Positions 7,568 to 17,020 are shown, numbered from the stretch's first letter. The stretch: 27,054 bases of DNA from Bacteroidota bacterium (GCA_021789755.1 JAJYJD010000013.1:1-27054), one strand, 5' to 3'. Notes: a model not told the origin generated them from the sequence alone. A program made the numbers and translations.

Positions 7568-9940
7568 ATGAGACACTTGCCCGCATTTAAGGCGGCGGTC
7601 GCTGCCGCTGCCGGAATAATTTTAGGCAGGTTACTGCCGGGCTATACGACTGTCTTCTTTTCTGCAGCGCTGGTGTCTGCGATTGTCACGACCGGCTGGA
7701 TGATACTCAGGAAAAACAAAGCGGCAAGTGGTGCCGCGGCTGGTGCTTATCTGACTCTCCTGACTGTATTCGCTTTCTACATGAGCATCAGCCTGGCATC
7801 GCTGGAAGAAGTCCATCCAGGCGATTTCCGGATCTTTGCAGGAACCGTCGAAGATGTCCCGCGGGACACGTCGAGGCCATCTGTTGTGTTGACCGATTGC
7901 TTCGGCTTCGATAAAGGCTGGCGCGAGATAGACGGCGACCTCATATTCACTCCTAAAAGAATCCTTCCGTTGAACGTCGGCGACCGTATCATCCTAACGG
8001 GTAAGCCCGGTATAGTATCCTCTTCAAAGAATCCCGGAGAATTTAATTTGCAAACTTTTTACAGGCTTAACGGGATCGCAGGGAGAATTTACCTCGGTAA
8101 AGAGGAAGACCTGCTGAGTGTTCAACACAAGAAAGGGTTCGTGTTCTCGAGAGATGTGGTGGAACCTATTCGGCGAACGATTCGCGACGAGACCAATACT
8201 TTCCTAATGGGTGACGAGGCCGCACTAGCCAGGGCGATGGTATTGGGAGAACGATTCGGAATAAACAAGGAAATAAATGAGCAATTCATCAACTCAGGAA
8301 CCATTCACATCCTCGCAGTCTCGGGTTTGCACATCGGGTTCCTGACCGGAATATTGATGACGCTCGCCTCTTTCGCGAGGCTGGCAAGACGATGGCGCTT
8401 CTTCGTGATTTCTCCGATCCTCATCATCTATGCATTTGTCGTGGGCCTTTCTCCGAGCGTCACGCGCGCAGTAATCATGGCAATTGTAGTCCTCTTCGGT
8501 CTTTTTCTCCAGAGAAGAAGCCGAATAGTGAACTCGCTCGGCTTTGCCGCGCTCATCATACTTGTCTTCGCTCCGGCTCAATTGTTCTCGCCCGGTTTTC
8601 AATTGTCATTCGCGGCAGTGCTTTCTATTGCCGTTTTTCACGACAGGATGTTGTGGCTGATTAGAAAATCTCACCCGGTTTTGGTTTCCAGACCATTACT
8701 AAACTCAATAACCTCGGCTCTGGTATTGACGTTCGCAGCGACTCTCGGGACCGTTCCGCTCACGGCATACTATTTCGACAGGATTTCTCTCGTAGCATTA
8801 CTCGCAAACTTCTTCATAGTTCCTCTTTCGGGAATTTTCATGGCGCTGAATTTTACCTTCTTACTGTTCGGTTTGTTCTCGGCCCCGTTAGCCGCCGCGT
8901 ATGCCGGCGCGACGCACATGATCGGATTCCTTCTTCTGAAAACCAATGCGGTATTCGGATCTTTGAGTATCAGCACTTTGAGGATAGGGGAGTCAGCCGT
9001 ACCGTTCGGCATCCTTTATTTTTTCTGGATGATTGCGGTCGTTCGATTCGGCGGAAATTCGCTTAGGAAAAAGTTTGTCTTCGCGATCCTGCTTGGTGCC
9101 GACCTTTTTGTGTTTTCCGGTTTCTTTGTGAACCGCTCTGCGGCGAAGCTGTATGTTCTGGACGTAGGCCAGGGAGACGCGATATACCTTGAGTTTCCGG
9201 ACGGCAAGAACATGCTCATCGACTCCGGCGCACGGTTCGGCCGTGTTGATGCCGGCGCACGAATCGTCGTTCCGTTCCTCAAGAAAATGGGAATTCGTGA
9301 GTTGAATTATTTTGTCGTGACGCATCTCCACAACGACCATGTCGGAGGGGCAGTGAGTGTCCTGAAGGCAGTGAAAGTCAGGAATTTCATTTATCCCGAT
9401 CAAATTTCACGCTCGGCTACCTGGACAGCAACGCTTGCTGCCGTACATGCCCTGAATATTCAGACAAGGAACGTACTTGCCGGCACGGTACTCGACTCCA
9501 GCCTGATCTCCAGGGTTTATGTACTCCATCCAAACAGGCGATACGTCGGGGAGTCGGGCGAATCGTTCAGGACCAGATACAACAACGGCTCCGTCGTGCT
9601 GAAGGTATGTGTCGGCGGAAATAGCGTCATTTTGGCGGGAGACATCGAACAACCTGCGGAACGTGGCCTGGTCGAAGTGTATGGTGACTTCCTTTCTTCC
9701 GACGTTTTGAAAGCCGGGCATCACGGAAGCAATACAAGCTCATCCCAGGAATTTCTCGAAAAGGTTGGTCCCGAATTCGCGATTATCTCCGTTGGCGCCG
9801 GTAACCGTTTTGGACATCCCTCCCAGAGTGTACTAGACAGGATGTCCCTCATGGGAATTGAGGACTGGAGAACCGATTCACTTGGTGCCGCTTACATACG
9901 CCTGAGTGCGGACGGGACCGAATTTGTCCATTGGCGTTGA
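7568..9940 (+). CDS. comEC: ComEC/Rec2-type DNA uptake channel protein
   Basis: ComEC forms the inner-membrane channel that takes up single-stranded DNA during natural transformation. The 790-residue protein has the full three-part architecture: N-terminal membrane helices with an OB-like segment (about 1-200), the competence membrane domain (about 200-500) with the signature SGTIHILAVSGLHIGFLTGI, and a C-terminal metallo-beta-lactamase domain (about 525-790). The latter carries LDVGQGDA, the metal-binding motif HLHNDHVGG (H586, H588, D590, H591) and LKAGHHGSNTSSS. Some ComEC proteins lack the nuclease-like domain or its metal ligands; this one keeps both. The Shine-Dalgarno before the ATG is weak. 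No other competence genes are in the window. Confidence 0.94.
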   Translation: MRHLPAFKAAVAAAAGIILGRLLPGYTTVFFSAALVSAIVTTGWMILRKNKAASGAAAGAYLTLLTVFAFYMSISLASLEEVHPGDFRIFAGTVEDVPRDTSRPSVVLTDCFGFDKGWREIDGDLIFTPKRILPLNVGDRIILTGKPGIVSSSKNPGEFNLQTFYRLNGIAGRIYLGKEEDLLSVQHKKGFVFSRDVVEPIRRTIRDETNTFLMGDEAALARAMVLGERFGINKEINEQFINSGTIHILAVSGLHIGFLTGILMTLASFARLARRWRFFVISPILIIYAFVVGLSPSVTRAVIMAIVVLFGLFLQRRSRIVNSLGFAALIILVFAPAQLFSPGFQLSFAAVLSIAVFHDRMLWLIRKSHPVLVSRPLLNSITSALVLTFAATLGTVPLTAYYFDRISLVALLANFFIVPLSGIFMALNFTFLLFGLFSAPLAAAYAGATHMIGFLLLKTNAVFGSLSISTLRIGESAVPFGILYFFWMIAVVRFGGNSLRKKFVFAILLGADLFVFSGFFVNRSAAKLYVLDVGQGDAIYLEFPDGKNMLIDSGARFGRVDAGARIVVPFLKKMGIRELNYFVVTHLHNDHVGGAVSVLKAVKVRNFIYPDQISRSATWTATLAAVHALNIQTRNVLAGTVLDSSLISRVYVLHPNRRYVGESGESFRTRYNNGSVVLKVCVGGNSVILAGDIEQPAERGLVEVYGDFLSSDVLKAGHHGSNTSSSQEFLEKVGPEFAIISVGAGNRFGHPSQSVLDRMSLMGIEDWRTDSLGAAYIRLSADGTEFVHWR

Positions 9941-10011
9941 ATTATGTCCTTCCTTGTCCCGTAACTTACGGAGACATTGAATGTTATCGCTTCCGCCCCC
10001 CTTTCAAAACC

Positions 10012-10040
10012 TTGATTTTTACTGCATGCGGGTTTAAATT
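10012..10040 (+). promoter_or_regulatory. Putative sigma70-type promoter for uppS and the envelope genes
   Basis: TTGATT (10012-10017) and TAAATT (10035-10040) are separated by 17 bases. A start about seven bases further on would leave a leader of roughly 20 bases before the uppS TTG start at 10068. The location, in the 127-base gap after comEC, is sensible. There is no experimental support. Confidence 0.45.
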
Positions 10041-10067
10041 TCACAGCAAAAAAATGAGGCGGAAAGG

Positions 10068-10850
10068 TTGATCAGACTGAGCTCTGATGATAAGAGCCTG
10101 CAGGAAGAACTGAAGAGAAACGGTAGCGTACCTGAACACATCGCAATCATCATGGATGGCAATGGCAGGTGGGCCAAGCATCGCGCTCTACCACGCGTTG
10201 CGGGGCACCGGGAAGGCGTGAATTCCGTCCGCGATATCGTCGAAGCCTGCGGACAGCTCGGAGTGAAGTGCCTGACACTCTACACCTTCTCGACAGAGAA
10301 CTGGAAACGCCCTGTTCAGGAGGTATCCACTCTGATGAGACTGCTGGTCAAGGCGCTTCGGGACGAAACCGACAGACTCTATCGAAACAACGTACGCCTC
10401 ACGGCAATAGGCGACGTCGAGTCTCTGCCGGCGGTGGTACAACGTGAACTGAACGATGCGTTGGAGAGGACCCGCCGCAATACCGGTCTGAATCTCAATC
10501 TTGCCCTGAGCTACTCCGGCAGACTTGAAATCGTCGAAGCAGCGAGGAGGATTTCCGCTGACGTTGCAAACGGTAAGCTCAACCTGGACGAAATAAATGA
10601 GAGCCTCTTTTCAAGGTACCTGAGTACTGCCGCAATGCCCGACCCGGATTTGCTGATAAGAACAAGCGGCGAGTTGCGAATAAGTAATTTCCTGCTTTAC
10701 CAGTCTGCATACACGGAGATCTATTTTTCGAAGGTGTATTGGCCCGATTTTCGCCGGAGACAGCTTTATGAAGCGATAGGCGATTTTCAGAAGCGCGAGC
10801 GCAGGTTCGGGCTCGTGAGTGAGCAAGTAAGGCGTCTCCAGACGATTTGA
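10068..10850 (+). CDS. uppS: Isoprenyl transferase (undecaprenyl diphosphate synthase)
   Basis: UppS extends farnesyl diphosphate with isopentenyl diphosphate units to make undecaprenyl diphosphate, the carrier lipid for peptidoglycan and O-antigen. The 260 residues contain the catalytic loop IIMDGNGRWAK with Asp30, then VAGHREGVNSVRD, TLYTFSTENWKRP, DLLIRTSGELRISNFLLYQ and YTEIYFSKVYWPDF, all family hallmarks. The start is a TTG preceded by GAGGCGG at five bases; no in-frame ATG lies before the conserved MDGNGRW, so TTG is well supported. It heads an envelope gene run as in many Gram-negative bacteria, but cdsA, dxr and rseP, often found between uppS and bamA, are absent here. Confidence 0.96.
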   Translation: MIRLSSDDKSLQEELKRNGSVPEHIAIIMDGNGRWAKHRALPRVAGHREGVNSVRDIVEACGQLGVKCLTLYTFSTENWKRPVQEVSTLMRLLVKALRDETDRLYRNNVRLTAIGDVESLPAVVQRELNDALERTRRNTGLNLNLALSYSGRLEIVEAARRISADVANGKLNLDEINESLFSRYLSTAAMPDPDLLIRTSGELRISNFLLYQSAYTEIYFSKVYWPDFRRRQLYEAIGDFQKRERRFGLVSEQVRRLQTI

Positions 10851-11011
10851 CAATTCAACCAAATACAGAGAACGATTTTCACGAGGAAGCAACCGCAGCA
10901 TCAATTTCTCGTCTAAGGAGGGAAAACGTCCCGCCTCGGGCGATCCGTCGGACAACAGTATCGTTCGGACACGTTTAAGCTGATGTTTATTCCGGAAAGA
11001 ATCTAATAAGG

Positions 11012-13375
11012 ATGAAGTATATATTTTTGTTTCTAGCGGTCAGCTCGGTGATCGTCACCGCGCATGCGCAGACTGCTGAGAAGGCGAAGCCGCTGAAAAT
11101 TCTGGGGGTTTCCGTCGAAGGGAACAAGCAGACCGACGCCGCTGCGATCATCAGGTATAGCAGCTTGCAGGCCGGTGAAGAGTTCACCCCCGGAGGCGAC
11201 AAATTACGCCAGGCAATCAAGCAGCTCTGGTCCCTCGGGATTTTCTCCGACATCGAGATTCTCCTCGACAACCGCGTGGGTGACGGGGTTTTTCTGCTCA
11301 TCAAGGTCAAGGAATATCCAAGACTCAATGATATCGTAATCAAGGGAAACGACGAACTCAGCGAAAAGGACATCAAAGAACAGATCAGCCTGGTGAAGGG
11401 ACAGATCGTCAACCCGCAGGACCTCAGTACGCTCGTTTATACCGTCAAGAAGAAGTACGAGGAAAAGGGATACCTCATGGCCGAGATCGATCCCAAGCTT
11501 GAACCGGTTGCAGATACGGCTGACGCACCGGTCAACCTTGTCATAAACATCGACGAAGGCAAGGAAGTGAAGATTGAATCCATCACCTTCAGCGGGAATA
11601 AGGATTTCTCGGACGGCGATCTGCGAGGTGCGATGGAAGATACCAAGGAAAAAATCTGGTGGATGTTCTGGCGCGGCGCGAAGTTCGACAGGAAAAAATA
11701 CGAGGCCGACAAGCAGAAGATCGTGGATTTCTACGGAAAGCACGGCTACATTGATGCCTCCATAATCTCCGATTCAATATGGTACAGTCCGAACAAAGAG
11801 AATATGTTCATCCACATCAACGTGTATGAGGGCAAGAAGTACTATATAAGACATATCACCTGGGAGGGTAATACCCGCTTCCCGACGAGTATACTGAACG
11901 AGCGGCTGGGTCTTAAGCCCGGAGAAGTTTTCGACGCGGAAAAATTCGACGAGAACCTCCGCGGCAATAAAGACCAGACCGATGTCGCTTCGTTATACCT
12001 GGACACCGGTTATCTGACTTTCAACGTAGAGCCCGAGGTGGATCGCATCCAGCCGGATTCGGTCGATCTGAAGATCCGGCTGTACGAGCGGAACCAGTTC
12101 CGCATCGGCGAGGTGCTTATAAACGGCAATACCAAGACGCAGGATAAAGTGATCCGCCGCGAGCTGTTCACCGTGCCGGGCGACTATTTTTCGCGTGCGC
12201 TCATCATCAGAAGCGTCAGGCAGCTATCGCAGATGAACTATTTCGATCCGGAGAAGATCAAGCCGGATTACTACATCGTGAACGACTCCACGGTGAACGT
12301 GACTTACAGCGTCAAGGAAAAGTCGAGCGATACATTCAATATGTCGATCGGGTACAGCCAGCTTTTCGGATTTACCGGGTCGATAGGTCTCAGCTTCAAC
12401 AATTTCGACATAAGTCATCCGCTCCAGGGGGGAGCCGGGCAGGTTTTGAACTTCACCTGGCAGTTCGGAGTGAGCAGTTATTACAGGACTTTTTCTCTCG
12501 GCTTCAGTGAGCCGTGGTTCATGGACACGCCGACCTCGCTCGGTGTAAACGTGTTCGATACACGCCAGATCTATACCTACGATTACCGGATGACCGGGGG
12601 ATCGATCAGCATCGGACGCAGGCTGAGATGGCCCGACGATTACTTCCGCGGAGACTGGATATTTACCGGCCAGAAAAATGATTTCGTCAGCGGACCGACG
12701 ACGCTTTACCCTCTTGGCGCGAGCGACGAATTCAGCATCACGCAGGTGATTTCCAGAAACAGCACTGACAGCCCGATATTTCCGTCGGTGGGATCGAACG
12801 TGTCTCTATCGGACGAAATTGCGGGTCCGCCGGTTCTGCCCGGAGGAACGAGCTTTCATAAGCATGTGTTCTCGGGAGATTTTTATACATCCCTGTTCGG
12901 TTCAAACAGGATCGTCCTTTACAGCGGAACGACATTCGGAGTCATCGGAGCCGTGACGCCTCATCTGTCCGTTCCTCCGCTCGAGCTGTTCTATATGGGA
13001 GGCACGGGGCTCGGTTATATTTCCACGACGCCCTTGAGAGGATACAGCGATCAGGCAGTCGGGCCGAAGAACTCGAGCGGCTACCCCATCGGCGGGCAGG
13101 TGATGTTCAAGCAGACGATGGAGCTGCGTTTTTCGGTTCTGCAGGATCCGATGCCGCTCTATGTCCTGCTTTTCGCGGAAGGCGGCAATGTGTGGAGCGA
13201 CATGGCCCACACGAATATTTTTCAGCTGAAGAGATCCGCTGGATTCGGTGCCAGAATCCTCATCAATCCCATCGGATTGGTAGGTTTCGATTACGGTTAC
13301 GGCTTCGATCCGACCGGCCCGAATTTGCCCGTTTCCGGGTGGCATTTCCATTTTGAGTTCGGCAAGAGCTTTTGA
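11012..13375 (+). CDS. bamA: Outer membrane protein assembly factor BamA
   Basis: BamA is the Omp85-family insertase that folds beta-barrel proteins into the outer membrane. The 787-residue precursor has a signal peptide of about 19 residues ending in TAHA before QTAEKAK, a run of POTRA repeats (about 28-440; segments such as VSVEGNKQTDAAAI, IVIKGNDELSEKDI, ITFSGNKDFSDGDL, ITWEGNTRFPTSIL and VLINGNTKTQDKVI mark five units), and a C-terminal barrel. The barrel contains the conserved RGY near residue 676 and ends in HFEFGKSF with a terminal Phe, as expected for an outer-membrane barrel. Five POTRA units favour BamA over a TamA-like protein. AAGG directly upstream may serve as ribosome-binding site. 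A small imperfect hairpin lies upstream at 10916-10936. Confidence 0.97.
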   Translation: MKYIFLFLAVSSVIVTAHAQTAEKAKPLKILGVSVEGNKQTDAAAIIRYSSLQAGEEFTPGGDKLRQAIKQLWSLGIFSDIEILLDNRVGDGVFLLIKVKEYPRLNDIVIKGNDELSEKDIKEQISLVKGQIVNPQDLSTLVYTVKKKYEEKGYLMAEIDPKLEPVADTADAPVNLVINIDEGKEVKIESITFSGNKDFSDGDLRGAMEDTKEKIWWMFWRGAKFDRKKYEADKQKIVDFYGKHGYIDASIISDSIWYSPNKENMFIHINVYEGKKYYIRHITWEGNTRFPTSILNERLGLKPGEVFDAEKFDENLRGNKDQTDVASLYLDTGYLTFNVEPEVDRIQPDSVDLKIRLYERNQFRIGEVLINGNTKTQDKVIRRELFTVPGDYFSRALIIRSVRQLSQMNYFDPEKIKPDYYIVNDSTVNVTYSVKEKSSDTFNMSIGYSQLFGFTGSIGLSFNNFDISHPLQGGAGQVLNFTWQFGVSSYYRTFSLGFSEPWFMDTPTSLGVNVFDTRQIYTYDYRMTGGSISIGRRLRWPDDYFRGDWIFTGQKNDFVSGPTTLYPLGASDEFSITQVISRNSTDSPIFPSVGSNVSLSDEIAGPPVLPGGTSFHKHVFSGDFYTSLFGSNRIVLYSGTTFGVIGAVTPHLSVPPLELFYMGGTGLGYISTTPLRGYSDQAVGPKNSSGYPIGGQVMFKQTMELRFSVLQDPMPLYVLLFAEGGNVWSDMAHTNIFQLKRSAGFGARILINPIGLVGFDYGYGFDPTGPNLPVSGWHFHFEFGKSF

Positions 13376-13421
13376 GTCTCAGGACTGTTATTTTGATGTC
13401 AAACAAAAAAAGAGGTTAGAA

Positions 13422-13976
13422 GTGAAAGAGAAATTCATTGTTCTGCTTTCGTCGGCTGTTATTCTGTCGGCGTTGGGTTTCATGTTTGCGGCAGCTCCGA
13501 AAAGCGATGGGCTGAAGATCGGCTACGTTAATTCAACTGTCGTTTTGAACCAGTTGCCGGATGCACAGGCCGCCCAGAGAAAACTCGATGCGCTGATGAA
13601 AGCGTGGAGCGACACTGTCGACCAGATGTCCAAAGAGTATCAGACCAAGGTCGACTCATACACGAAACAGGCGGCGATGATGACCGACGCGGCAAAGCAG
13701 CAGGCACAGCAGGACATAAACAATCTCCAGCAGCAGATTCTGGCTTACCGCCAGGAGAAAGTAGGTCAGGGCGGAGAACTCGACCAGACGCGCGAACTGC
13801 TGCTTAAGCCGATCCGGGACAAGGTGTATGGAGTGATCGCGCAAGTTGCCAAAGAACAGAAGATGCAGTTCGTCTTCGACAAGAACGATCAGGCGGCGGT
13901 TATTCTCTATGCCGATAAGGATTATGATCTCACTTACAAAGTGCTCGATATTTTGACACGACAAGGGATGAAGTAA
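13422..13976 (+). CDS. OmpH/Skp-family periplasmic chaperone, copy 1
   Basis: Skp-type chaperones hold unfolded outer-membrane proteins in the periplasm before BamA inserts them. The 185-residue protein has an N-terminal hydrophobic signal segment (FIVLLSSAVILSALGFMFAA), the family opening KIGYVNSTVVLNQLPDAQAAQ, a long charged and Gln-rich coiled coil through the middle, and a C-terminal segment ending in YDLTYKVLDILTRQG. The frame opens upstream to 13353 inside bamA, but the GTG at 13422 follows GAGG at six bases and places the signal sequence at the N-terminus, so it is preferred. It follows bamA closely and precedes a second family member by four bases. Confidence 0.9.
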   Translation: MKEKFIVLLSSAVILSALGFMFAAAPKSDGLKIGYVNSTVVLNQLPDAQAAQRKLDALMKAWSDTVDQMSKEYQTKVDSYTKQAAMMTDAAKQQAQQDINNLQQQILAYRQEKVGQGGELDQTRELLLKPIRDKVYGVIAQVAKEQKMQFVFDKNDQAAVILYADKDYDLTYKVLDILTRQGMK

Positions 13977-13980
13977 AGAC

Positions 13981-14562
13981 ATGAAAACGAGGGATTTGAA
14001 ATTTTGGTCGCTCGTTTCTGCGTTCATCTTCCTCTCCAGCCTCACGGGTTTTGCCCAGCAGAAGATCGGCTGGATCGATACTCAGGAAATCATGAAAAAC
14101 CTTCCCGAGGCGGTCGAGGCTCAGGGCAAACTCAATTCTCTCGTCGCCCAATGGCAGGCCGAGATCAGCAAGATGCAGGGTGATTTTCAGCAAGAGGCGG
14201 ACGACTACCAGCGCCGGCGTCTTATACTGCCGGAACAGGCAAGGATCCAGGAAGAGCAGAAACTCAGCGACATGCAGAAGAAGATCATGGACCTGAGAAA
14301 TCAGAGGTTCGGTCCGAACGGCGATCTTTCACAGCAGCAAAATGCCATCATGCAGCCGGTCCAGGAAAAAATAATGAAGGCGATCCAGGATGTAGCGAAG
14401 GAAGGCGACTACGATTACATTTTCGACAAAAGCGGTCAGGTGCTCCTGATGTACTCGAACCCGAAGTACGACCTTACACAACAGGTCCTTGACAAACTGA
14501 AGCTTCCTTCGACCACAACACCGACGACGAACCCGCAGAATCCGGCTCAAGGCATTCACTGA
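13981..14562 (+). CDS. OmpH/Skp-family periplasmic chaperone, copy 2
   Basis: This 193-residue protein is a second OmpH/Skp-like chaperone. It has a signal peptide with a likely cut after residue 25 (LTGFA before QQKIG), the opening KIGWIDTQEIMKNLPEAVEAQ aligned with copy 1, a coiled-coil middle, and the conserved end YDYIFDKSGQVLLMYSNPKYDLTQQVLDKL. An extra Thr/Pro/Asn-rich tail (TTTPTTNPQNP) follows and is lacking in copy 1. Its stop overlaps the lpxD start in TGATG, so the two are probably translationally coupled. The pair most likely arose by an old duplication, since identity is limited to scattered motifs. Confidence 0.9.
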   Translation: MKTRDLKFWSLVSAFIFLSSLTGFAQQKIGWIDTQEIMKNLPEAVEAQGKLNSLVAQWQAEISKMQGDFQQEADDYQRRRLILPEQARIQEEQKLSDMQKKIMDLRNQRFGPNGDLSQQQNAIMQPVQEKIMKAIQDVAKEGDYDYIFDKSGQVLLMYSNPKYDLTQQVLDKLKLPSTTTPTTNPQNPAQGIH

Positions 14563-15596
14563 TGAAAGTCTCCGACATAGCCAGGCTCATCGGGGCGAGC
14601 GTGAATGGCAATGCCGAAGCTGAGATTACCGGAATTGGGAAGATCGAAGACGCGAAGCCGGGCGAGATAACTTTCCTCGCAAACCCGAAGTATCAGAGAT
14701 ACTTCGAAACTACCAGGGCGTCGGCAGTAATCGTCTCAGAGGATTTCAAGAGCAAGCGGACCGACCTGACTCTTTTGAGAGCGAAGGATCCTTACGTGGC
14801 CTTCGTGTTCGCTCTGAAAGCATTAATACCGCCTCCGGAACCGCTCTCCGCCGGAGTCAGTCCGGTCTCGTATATTTCCCCGAAGGCGGTCGTCGGAAAA
14901 GATGTGAGGGTCGGCGCATTCGTGTGCATCCTCGATAACGCGAAGATCGGCAACGGGGTCAAGATCTCGCATGGTTCCGTCGTCGGCGAAGACGTCGAGA
15001 TAGGCGAGAATTCTCTGATCTACCCAAACGTGACTATTTACCAGGGATGTAAATTAGGAAAGAACGTCACAATCCACAGTGGGACGGTCATCGGTAGCGA
15101 CGGGTTCGGTTTCGCCCCGAAGGAAGACGGCACTTATGAGAAAATCCCGCAGCTCGGGATCGTCGTAATAGAAGACGATGTGGAAATCGGCTCCAATTGC
15201 TCGGTCGACCGGGCGACTTTCGGTGAGACGAGGATCTGCCGCGGCGTGAAAATCGACAACCTTGTCCAGATTGCACACAACGTAGTGATCGGCGACAACA
15301 CCGTTATAGCGGGCCAGTCGGGAATTGCCGGCAGCAGTAAGATAGGCAAAAACTGCGTTCTCGCCGGTCAGGTCGCGATAGTCGGCCACCTTGAAATAGC
15401 CGATCATACCACTGTCGCTGGAAAGAGCGGCGTGTCGAAATCGATCACAGAGCCCGGCAAAATTTTCTTCGGGATTCCCGTGAAGGAGATGCATGAAGCG
15501 CGCCGGATCGAAGGTGCGATGAGGATGCTTCCTAAAATCATCGAAGAATTTTCCGAGCTTCAGCACAAAGTTGAGAAACTGATCAATAAGGAGTAG
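14562..15596 (+). CDS. lpxD: UDP-3-O-acylglucosamine N-acyltransferase
   Basis: LpxD adds the second 3-hydroxyacyl chain in lipid A synthesis, from acyl-ACP to the amino group of UDP-3-O-acylglucosamine. The 344 residues show the N-terminal uridine-binding domain (GIGKIEDAKPGEITFLANPKY) and a left-handed beta-helix of hexapeptide repeats from about residue 105. The catalytic His of IAHNVVIGDN falls at residue 239, the same number as in E. coli LpxD. The C-terminal part has a helical tail. The start ATG overlaps the upstream stop by one base, and lpxC-fabZ follows after eight bases. The product acts in the cytoplasm at the inner membrane. Confidence 0.97.
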   Translation: MKVSDIARLIGASVNGNAEAEITGIGKIEDAKPGEITFLANPKYQRYFETTRASAVIVSEDFKSKRTDLTLLRAKDPYVAFVFALKALIPPPEPLSAGVSPVSYISPKAVVGKDVRVGAFVCILDNAKIGNGVKISHGSVVGEDVEIGENSLIYPNVTIYQGCKLGKNVTIHSGTVIGSDGFGFAPKEDGTYEKIPQLGIVVIEDDVEIGSNCSVDRATFGETRICRGVKIDNLVQIAHNVVIGDNTVIAGQSGIAGSSKIGKNCVLAGQVAIVGHLEIADHTTVAGKSGVSKSITEPGKIFFGIPVKEMHEARRIEGAMRMLPKIIEEFSELQHKVEKLINKE

Positions 15597-15604
15597 CCAC
15601 ATAG

Positions 15605-17020
15605 ATGCTTGTCCAACAGCGTACCATTTCAAATAAAGTTTCAATATCGGGTGTCGGGCTCCACACCGGCTGTGAATCGACGATCTCGTTCCTTCCGGCT
15701 CCGGAGAACCACGGTGTGGTATTCCGAAGAACGGATGTCGGGGGAAATCCCGAGATACCTGCGCTCGCCGATTACGTCGTGGACGTTTCGCGGGGAACGA
15801 CCCTCGGGATCGGTGACGTGAAAGTCCACACCGTCGAGCACGTCCTCGCCGCCGTTGCCGGCCTGGAAATCGACAACCTGATGATAGAGATCGATGCTCC
15901 CGAGCCGCCGGTGGGTGACGGCAGCGCAAAGCCTTTTGTGGAGGCACTCCTTGGGGCAGGCTTCACCGTCCAGGACGCGCCGAAAGACTATCTTATCATC
16001 GATCAGACCGTGGAATATCTGAACGAGAAGAAAGACGTTCAGATGGTCGCACTCCCGCTTGATGATTTCAGGGCTACTATAATGATCGACTACAAAAACC
16101 CGGCCCTCGGAAGCCAGCACACCGGCCTGTTTTCGCTTGAGGATGAGTTCGTGAATGAGTTTTCGTCTGCCAGGACTTTCTGCTTCCTGAAGGAAGTCGA
16201 GATGCTCCGCGAGAACGGTCTGATAAAGGGCGGCAACCTTGATAATGCCATCGTCATTGTAGACGACGAGATGGAACCGGCCGAGTTGAAGAAACTCGCC
16301 AAGAAGCTCGGCATCAACGGATCGATCATACTCGGGTCGACAGGCATCCTGAACGACAAGACGCTCCGGTACAAGAATGAGCCGGCAAGACACAAGCTCC
16401 TCGATCTTCTCGGAGATCTGGCCCTGGTCGGAGCTCCGATGAAAGCGCAAATCCTCGCCGCAAGGCCCGGCCACCCGCACAACGTCGAGTTCGCGAAGAA
16501 AATCAGAAAACTGTACCAGCAGAAGAAACTTGTCAAGAAATATCAATTCACGAAAACCGCCGGCGTCATTTTCGATATTGAGGCCATCAAGCGAATACTC
16601 CCGCACAGGTATCCTTTCCTCCTTGTCGACAAGATCGTCGATTTCAAGATCGACGAAAAAGTCGTCGGTGTGAAAAATGTCTCCACCAATGAGCCTTTTT
16701 TCCAGGGACACTTCCCCGCGAAGCCGGTCATGCCCGGTGTCCTTGTCGTGGAAGCAATGGCCCAAACCGGAGGGATACTTCTTCTTAACGGCATGGAAAA
16801 TCCCGGCGGCAAGCTGGTCTACTTTATGTCCATGAATAATGTGAAGTTCAGGAAAACCGTTGTGCCGGGCGACCAGCTGATCATGCAGGTTGAGATGGCT
16901 TCGAGGCGGAACAAGATTGCGACCATGGTCGGAAAAGCGTTCGTTGACGGGACGCTGGTCGCCGAAGCTGAAATGACCGCCGCCATCGTCGACGCAAATA
17001 ATTCGCCCTCTAACGGATAA
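15605..17020 (+). CDS. lpxC-fabZ: Bifunctional LpxC deacetylase / FabZ dehydratase fusion
   Basis: Residues 1 to about 305 are LpxC, the zinc deacetylase that commits UDP-3-O-acyl-GlcNAc to lipid A; residues about 320-471 are FabZ, the 3-hydroxyacyl-ACP dehydratase. LpxC ligands are visible as HTVEHVLAAVAG (H79) and RHKLLDLLGD (H263, D267), with the catalytic His of GHPHN at 290. FabZ motifs are ILPHRYPFLLVD (331-342), GHFP with H369, and PGVLVVEAMAQTGG with E383. The domains join without a stop through a Lys-rich linker near 300-315. Such fusions are known from Bacteroidota and Chlorobi relatives. They place two enzymes competing for the same 3-hydroxyacyl-ACP pool on one chain. Confidence 0.97.
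   Translation: MLVQQRTISNKVSISGVGLHTGCESTISFLPAPENHGVVFRRTDVGGNPEIPALADYVVDVSRGTTLGIGDVKVHTVEHVLAAVAGLEIDNLMIEIDAPEPPVGDGSAKPFVEALLGAGFTVQDAPKDYLIIDQTVEYLNEKKDVQMVALPLDDFRATIMIDYKNPALGSQHTGLFSLEDEFVNEFSSARTFCFLKEVEMLRENGLIKGGNLDNAIVIVDDEMEPAELKKLAKKLGINGSIILGSTGILNDKTLRYKNEPARHKLLDLLGDLALVGAPMKAQILAARPGHPHNVEFAKKIRKLYQQKKLVKKYQFTKTAGVIFDIEAIKRILPHRYPFLLVDKIVDFKIDEKVVGVKNVSTNEPFFQGHFPAKPVMPGVLVVEAMAQTGGILLLNGMENPGGKLVYFMSMNNVKFRKTVVPGDQLIMQVEMASRRNKIATMVGKAFVDGTLVAEAEMTAAIVDANNSPSNG

Noticed and set aside
15641..16765. Long open frame (374 codons) on the minus strand within lpxC-fabZ
   Set aside because: It is antisense to a clearly recognised gene with intact motifs and its translation shows no family resemblance.
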